DNA from: WUQU01 sp038849025
Lineage (GTDB): Archaea > Thermoproteota > Bathyarchaeia > Bathyarchaeales > Bathycorpusculaceae
DNA length: 6,018 nt
Assembly (NCBI GenBank): GCA_038849025.1
Contig: JAWCNE010000072.1
Location: 1-6,018, forward strand
Direction of reading: 5' to 3'
In this document: positions 4,521-6,018 of the stretch, one piece after another
How positions within the stretch are numbered: the first letter of the stretch is position 1
Layout: every line of letters starts with the position of its first letter
Made by a program: the position numbers and the translations under genes
The notes under the pieces: generated by a model
The model's database searches: none
What the model was told of the DNA's origin: nothing
The model's input: the letters and a program-made list of their open reading frames with translations, nothing else

Positions 4521-6018
4521 CTACTCCATATATATTGCTGGTCGCCATGGTTTAGCTAGTTTCGCCCTGTTTTTTGGGTCGTAGCATTCCTCTTCTTCTT
4601 TTTGAACGGTTATTTTTGTGTTTACTTCAGCCTCTAAAAACTCTTTTGCAGCCTCCAATATTTTGGCTTCGTCCATCCATCCAACCTGCTTTAGCCTTTC
4701 CTTTCTCTCTTTGGGCATCTTGTTGATTTCCTCTAAAATTTTGTTTATAAAATCGGCTGCCTCTTTGGCTTTTCCCTTTAAATCTTCATCTTTTAATAGG
4801 TCTTTTAGGAGGCTAGCCTGTTCAACCTTTCCTTCAATGGATCTTTCAATTGCTTTTAGGTAGGCTTTCCATTTCCACTTAGCTGCTGTGTAATAAAATA
4901 TTTTTGTAGGTCTTATGCCCGTCGCTCTTGTAATATTCGTTGTATCTTCAAGTAAGGCCGCGATGAGCCCCTCGCTTTCCTCAGCTTTTAAATCGACTTT
5001 TTCTTTATCGGATTTTGGCCACTGCGAAAGCGAAGCGAATCCTTCTTCACCTATTCTTTCCCAGAGCTCTTCGCATGTGTGGGGAGCGAAGGGTGTGAGC
5101 ATTAATATTTGAGTTTTTAACACTTCGTTCATTATGTAAGCCGTTGCGGCTTTTGGTGTTGTTCTCGCGCGTTTCTGGTACCATTGTAGGTCTTGGTCCA
5201 ACTCAAATAGAATCGTGTGAATTGCCTTACGCACAGCCAGTTTGTCCATAGCGTCTGTTGCCCTTTTGATGTGCTCTTGCAGTCGGCTTAGCATCCACCT
5301 GTCGATGGCTGTTAGCTCTTGCTTTAAAGGCTGTCTCTTTTGGCTTACTTCCGCTTTATTAGTTTCAACAAGCTTGTAAAGTCGCTCCAGTCTATCTCGC
5401 ATTGCCTTTGCAACAGATGGGCTGAAGTCCGCGTCTTGTAAAAGTTCTGCCGTTGCCAGTACGCTTAGCCTTATTGGGTCTGCGCCGAAGGTCGAGAGGC
5501 CTTCTCTTAGGGGTATTATGTTGCCGAAGGATTTGCTCATTTTAGCTCCCTCCATAGTGACGAGGCCATTTGTCACTATTTGTCGTGGCCAGAGATTTTC
5601 TGGGAATATGGCTGTGTGATTAAATATCATGAATGTTAAGTGGTTTGGAATTAGCTCGTGGGCTGAATGTCGGCTGTTTAGGGGATAAAAGTATAGGAAC
5701 TCTTGTCTCATGTCTTCTAGGACCTTAGTGTTTATCCCGGTTTCGTCTGCCACCTCTTTTGCGTTTCCAATTCCAAGGAAAACGTAGTCGAATACCTTGT
5801 CCGTTAACTGGTCTGATCGAATTTTTTGTTCATTTATTAGGCGAACCACGGTGTAGTATGCCATATATATCGTTGAGTCTGATAGGGACTCTATGATCCA
5901 TTCAGGGTCCCATGGTAGTCGTGTTCCTAATCCCGCTTTTCTCGCGCATGCTTTCTCACGCAGCCAGTCTATCACATAACTATATTGTGCGCGAAGTTCT
6001 TCCGGCAGTATTCTCATT
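4521..6018 (-). CDS. leuS: Leucyl-tRNA synthetase, archaeal type, C-terminal half (partial)
   Basis: Class I aminoacyl-tRNA synthetase that charges tRNA-Leu with leucine in the cytoplasm. The visible 498 codons are the C-terminal half of a protein usually about 950 residues long. The gene runs off the right edge, and the Met at 6017 is internal, not a start. The KMSKS signature is present (GAKMSKSFGN, visible residues 157-166), preceded by HELIPNHLTF (120-129) typical of the catalytic core. The anticodon-binding helical bundle follows, with AIDRWMLSRL (237-246) and LTPFAPHTCEELW (307-319), then the archaeal/eukaryal-type C-terminal extension ending in a DPKNRAKLAKPWRP-type tail. The HIGH motif and CP1 editing domain lie outside the window. 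No frameshift or missing motif is seen, so the gene appears intact here. It marks the chromosomal side of the junction. Confidence 0.95.
   Translation of the reverse strand, partial: MRILPEELRAQYSYVIDWLREKACARKAGLGTRLPWDPEWIIESLSDSTIYMAYYTVVRLINEQKIRSDQLTDKVFDYVFLGIGNAKEVADETGINTKVLEDMRQEFLYFYPLNSRHSAHELIPNHLTFMIFNHTAIFPENLWPRQIVTNGLVTMEGAKMSKSFGNIIPLREGLSTFGADPIRLSVLATAELLQDADFSPSVAKAMRDRLERLYKLVETNKAEVSQKRQPLKQELTAIDRWMLSRLQEHIKRATDAMDKLAVRKAIHTILFELDQDLQWYQKRARTTPKAATAYIMNEVLKTQILMLTPFAPHTCEELWERIGEEGFASLSQWPKSDKEKVDLKAEESEGLIAALLEDTTNITRATGIRPTKIFYYTAAKWKWKAYLKAIERSIEGKVEQASLLKDLLKDEDLKGKAKEAADFINKILEEINKMPKERKERLKQVGWMDEAKILEAAKEFLEAEVNTKITVQKEEEECYDPKNRAKLAKPWRPAIYME

Noticed and set aside
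4618..5112. Plus-strand open frames opposite leuS
   Set aside because: They are Ser/Phe/Ala-rich shadows of the leuS coding strand; leuS is unambiguous.
1..6018. CRISPR array or insertion sequence
   Set aside because: No regularly spaced direct repeats and no transposase or terminal inverted repeats with target duplications were seen; the mobility signal is the integrase and tRNA only.

Overview
This window looks archaeal, most likely a Bathyarchaeia-like or other Thermoproteota lineage, although the sequence alone does not fix the taxon. Supporting points are the C-terminal half of an archaeal-type leucyl-tRNA synthetase, AT-rich TATA-box promoters, an SSV-type archaeal tyrosine integrase, and a tRNA gene with a non-canonical intron and an encoded CCA end.

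The right part (about 3915-6018) appears to be host chromosome. It holds a partial leuS on the minus strand, a small unrecognised plus-strand gene (4137-4517) that converges on leuS with 3 bp between the stop codons, and a minus-strand tRNA-Arg(UCU) gene. The tRNA has a 15-nt insertion in its D-loop that can be folded into a relaxed bulge-helix-bulge and so reads as an intron.

The left part (1 to about 3914) looks like an integrated mobile element or its remnant. An SSV-family integrase gene begins 18 bp after the tRNA 3' end, on the same strand. It carries an in-frame TAA (2923-2925) just before the block with the catalytic tyrosine. The rest of the conserved C-terminus continues in the same frame to a second TAA at 2794-2796, so the gene is annotated as a nonsense-interrupted pseudogene. 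Next comes roughly 500 bp with no convincing gene (2290-2793), containing a perfect 7-bp-arm palindrome and short decayed reading frames.

Further left is a compact two-gene operon. A 49-aa ribbon-helix-helix-like regulator (944-1093) is followed, after 2 nt, by a DNA methyltransferase (1096-2289). The last ~45 residues of the methyltransferase look like an AbrB-type swapped-hairpin DNA-binding domain. No restriction endonuclease is recognisable, so the enzyme looks like an orphan methylase. Divergent to the operon is a 195-aa protein I do not recognise (226-813). Converging on that is a small winged-helix protein (30-221).

The likely story is that an archaeal element inserted at the 3' half of tRNA-Arg, brought a regulated methyltransferase and small DNA-binding proteins, and then lost mobility when its integrase was inactivated. 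The far attachment site is not in the window, so the element's extent is unknown.
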